Part shown: piece by piece, positions 17,118 to 17,629 of the stretch
Numbering within the stretch: the first letter of the stretch is position 1
How the letters are laid out: each line of letters begins with the position of its first letter
NCBI GenBank assembly: GCA_011800805.1
Contig: MPNW01000521.1
Location: 55,771 to 73,399 of the forward strand
Direction of reading: 5' to 3'
From: Hirudo medicinalis
Taxonomy: Eukaryota; Annelida; Clitellata; Hirudinida; Hirudinidae
Length of the DNA: 17,629 nt
The notes under the pieces: generated by a model
The model's database searches: none
What the model was told of the DNA's origin: nothing
What the model saw: only the letters and a program-made list of their open reading frames with translations
Program-made: the position numbers and the translations under genes

Positions 17118-17629
17118 GCTCTTGAAAGATTCCCAATTTAAGACCAATTACCTTCTAAAGACAATTTGCGAAGATGGGGTTTGATGGAAGACTGTGAATG
17201 TGTGCTCTGCGGCGAATCAGAGACACTCCATCATGTGCATTCAAATTGCAAATATGCCCTCGACAACGGTCGGTACACGTGGCGACACAATAAGGTCCTA
17301 AAGGAAGTGGTGGAAGCCACCAAAATGGCGTTAGCCAGAACAAATTCGCGCAAGATTATATTGCAGCGGAAGGTATATTTCTTGCGAGAGGGCTTTTCTT
17401 ACCCTGCAAGAAACGCAAACTCCCTTCGAGGAGAGACATTCTCGCAGAGGCCAATGATTGGACCGTCGCAGCCGACATCGAAGGATTGAGGCACTATCCC
17501 CGATTGCTTAGGGATAGCGGCAGGAGGCCGGATGTTGTTCTCGCATCGTCGTCGTCAGATGCTTTCATTTTGATAGAGTTGACGGTACCGTGGGAGGATA
17601 GGATCGAAGCGAGTAATGTGCTGAAAACG
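17118..17629 (+). mobile_element. RLE-type LINE C-terminal region, running off the window
   Basis: The plus strand reads DQLPSKDNLRRWGL and CECVLCGESETLHHVHSNC, then ALDNGRYTWRHNKVL. This is the C-terminal Cys-His zinc finger of R2/NeSL/Hero-type LINEs. A frame change near 17388 follows, after which GLFLPCKKRKLPSRR, NDWTVAAD, GLRHYPRLLRDSGRRPDVVL and ILIELTVPWEDRIEASN read without a stop to the window end. RPD plus E-L-T matches the restriction-like endonuclease core. The same protein segments occur, more decayed, in the copy at 11027-14940. It is 5'-truncated near 17118. Confidence 0.7.

Overview
This window is eukaryotic and almost certainly from an invertebrate animal. It is AT-rich, with widely spaced small exons bounded by GT/AG splice sites, and dense with decayed transposable elements. 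I cannot name the species from the sequence. No bacterial-type gene, CRISPR array, rRNA or functional tRNA is visible.

The one host gene lies on the minus strand from about 15603 down to 3637. It is a mosaic of seven EGF-like exons (15475-15603, 14988-15116, 10730-10858, 8570-8695, 7277-7401, 6811-6945, 4111-4239). These are followed by an exon with a Ser/Thr-rich acidic stalk and one transmembrane segment (3863-4054), then a short acidic cytoplasmic tail exon (3637-3728). Every junction is phase 1, the classic exon-shuffling pattern. Six of the seven EGF units have the calcium-binding signature; the first does not. The gene is open at its 5' end, because its signal peptide and any further ectodomain lie beyond the window. 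Exon 7277-7401 is 125 nt and carries a one-base frameshift. The transmembrane exon also has a readable intron-retention ending.

Nearly everything else is transposon debris. Between 0.33 and 3.4 kb there is a LINE 3' end with a poly(A) tail. Next comes a pogo-like transposase split by a minus-strand CR1/L2-type LINE, which is itself split by a hAT element with a perfect 8-bp target duplication. Between 5.07 and 6.14 kb, inside an intron, two LINE pieces face head to head in the arrangement expected from twin-priming inversion. A LINE tail with an ATT-rich microsatellite lies at 8.25-8.5 kb, and an R2-like LINE relic at 9.28-10.08 kb. A fold-back repeat (10.24 kb) is followed by a tRNA-derived SINE (10.38 kb); an inverted second copy of the fold-back repeat lies at 1-126.

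The 4.1-kb intron between 10859 and 14987 holds a three-level nest. A minus-strand RLE-type LINE (about 11027-14940) is split by a hAT element (11329-13267, 8-bp duplication), which is split by a solo LTR (12013-12583, 5-bp duplication). A plus-strand relative of that LINE starts near 17118 and runs off the window end.

I see no sign of a new defence or metabolic system. The most interesting content is the EGF membrane gene with its possible alternative ending and frameshifted exon, and the unusually readable insertion history.
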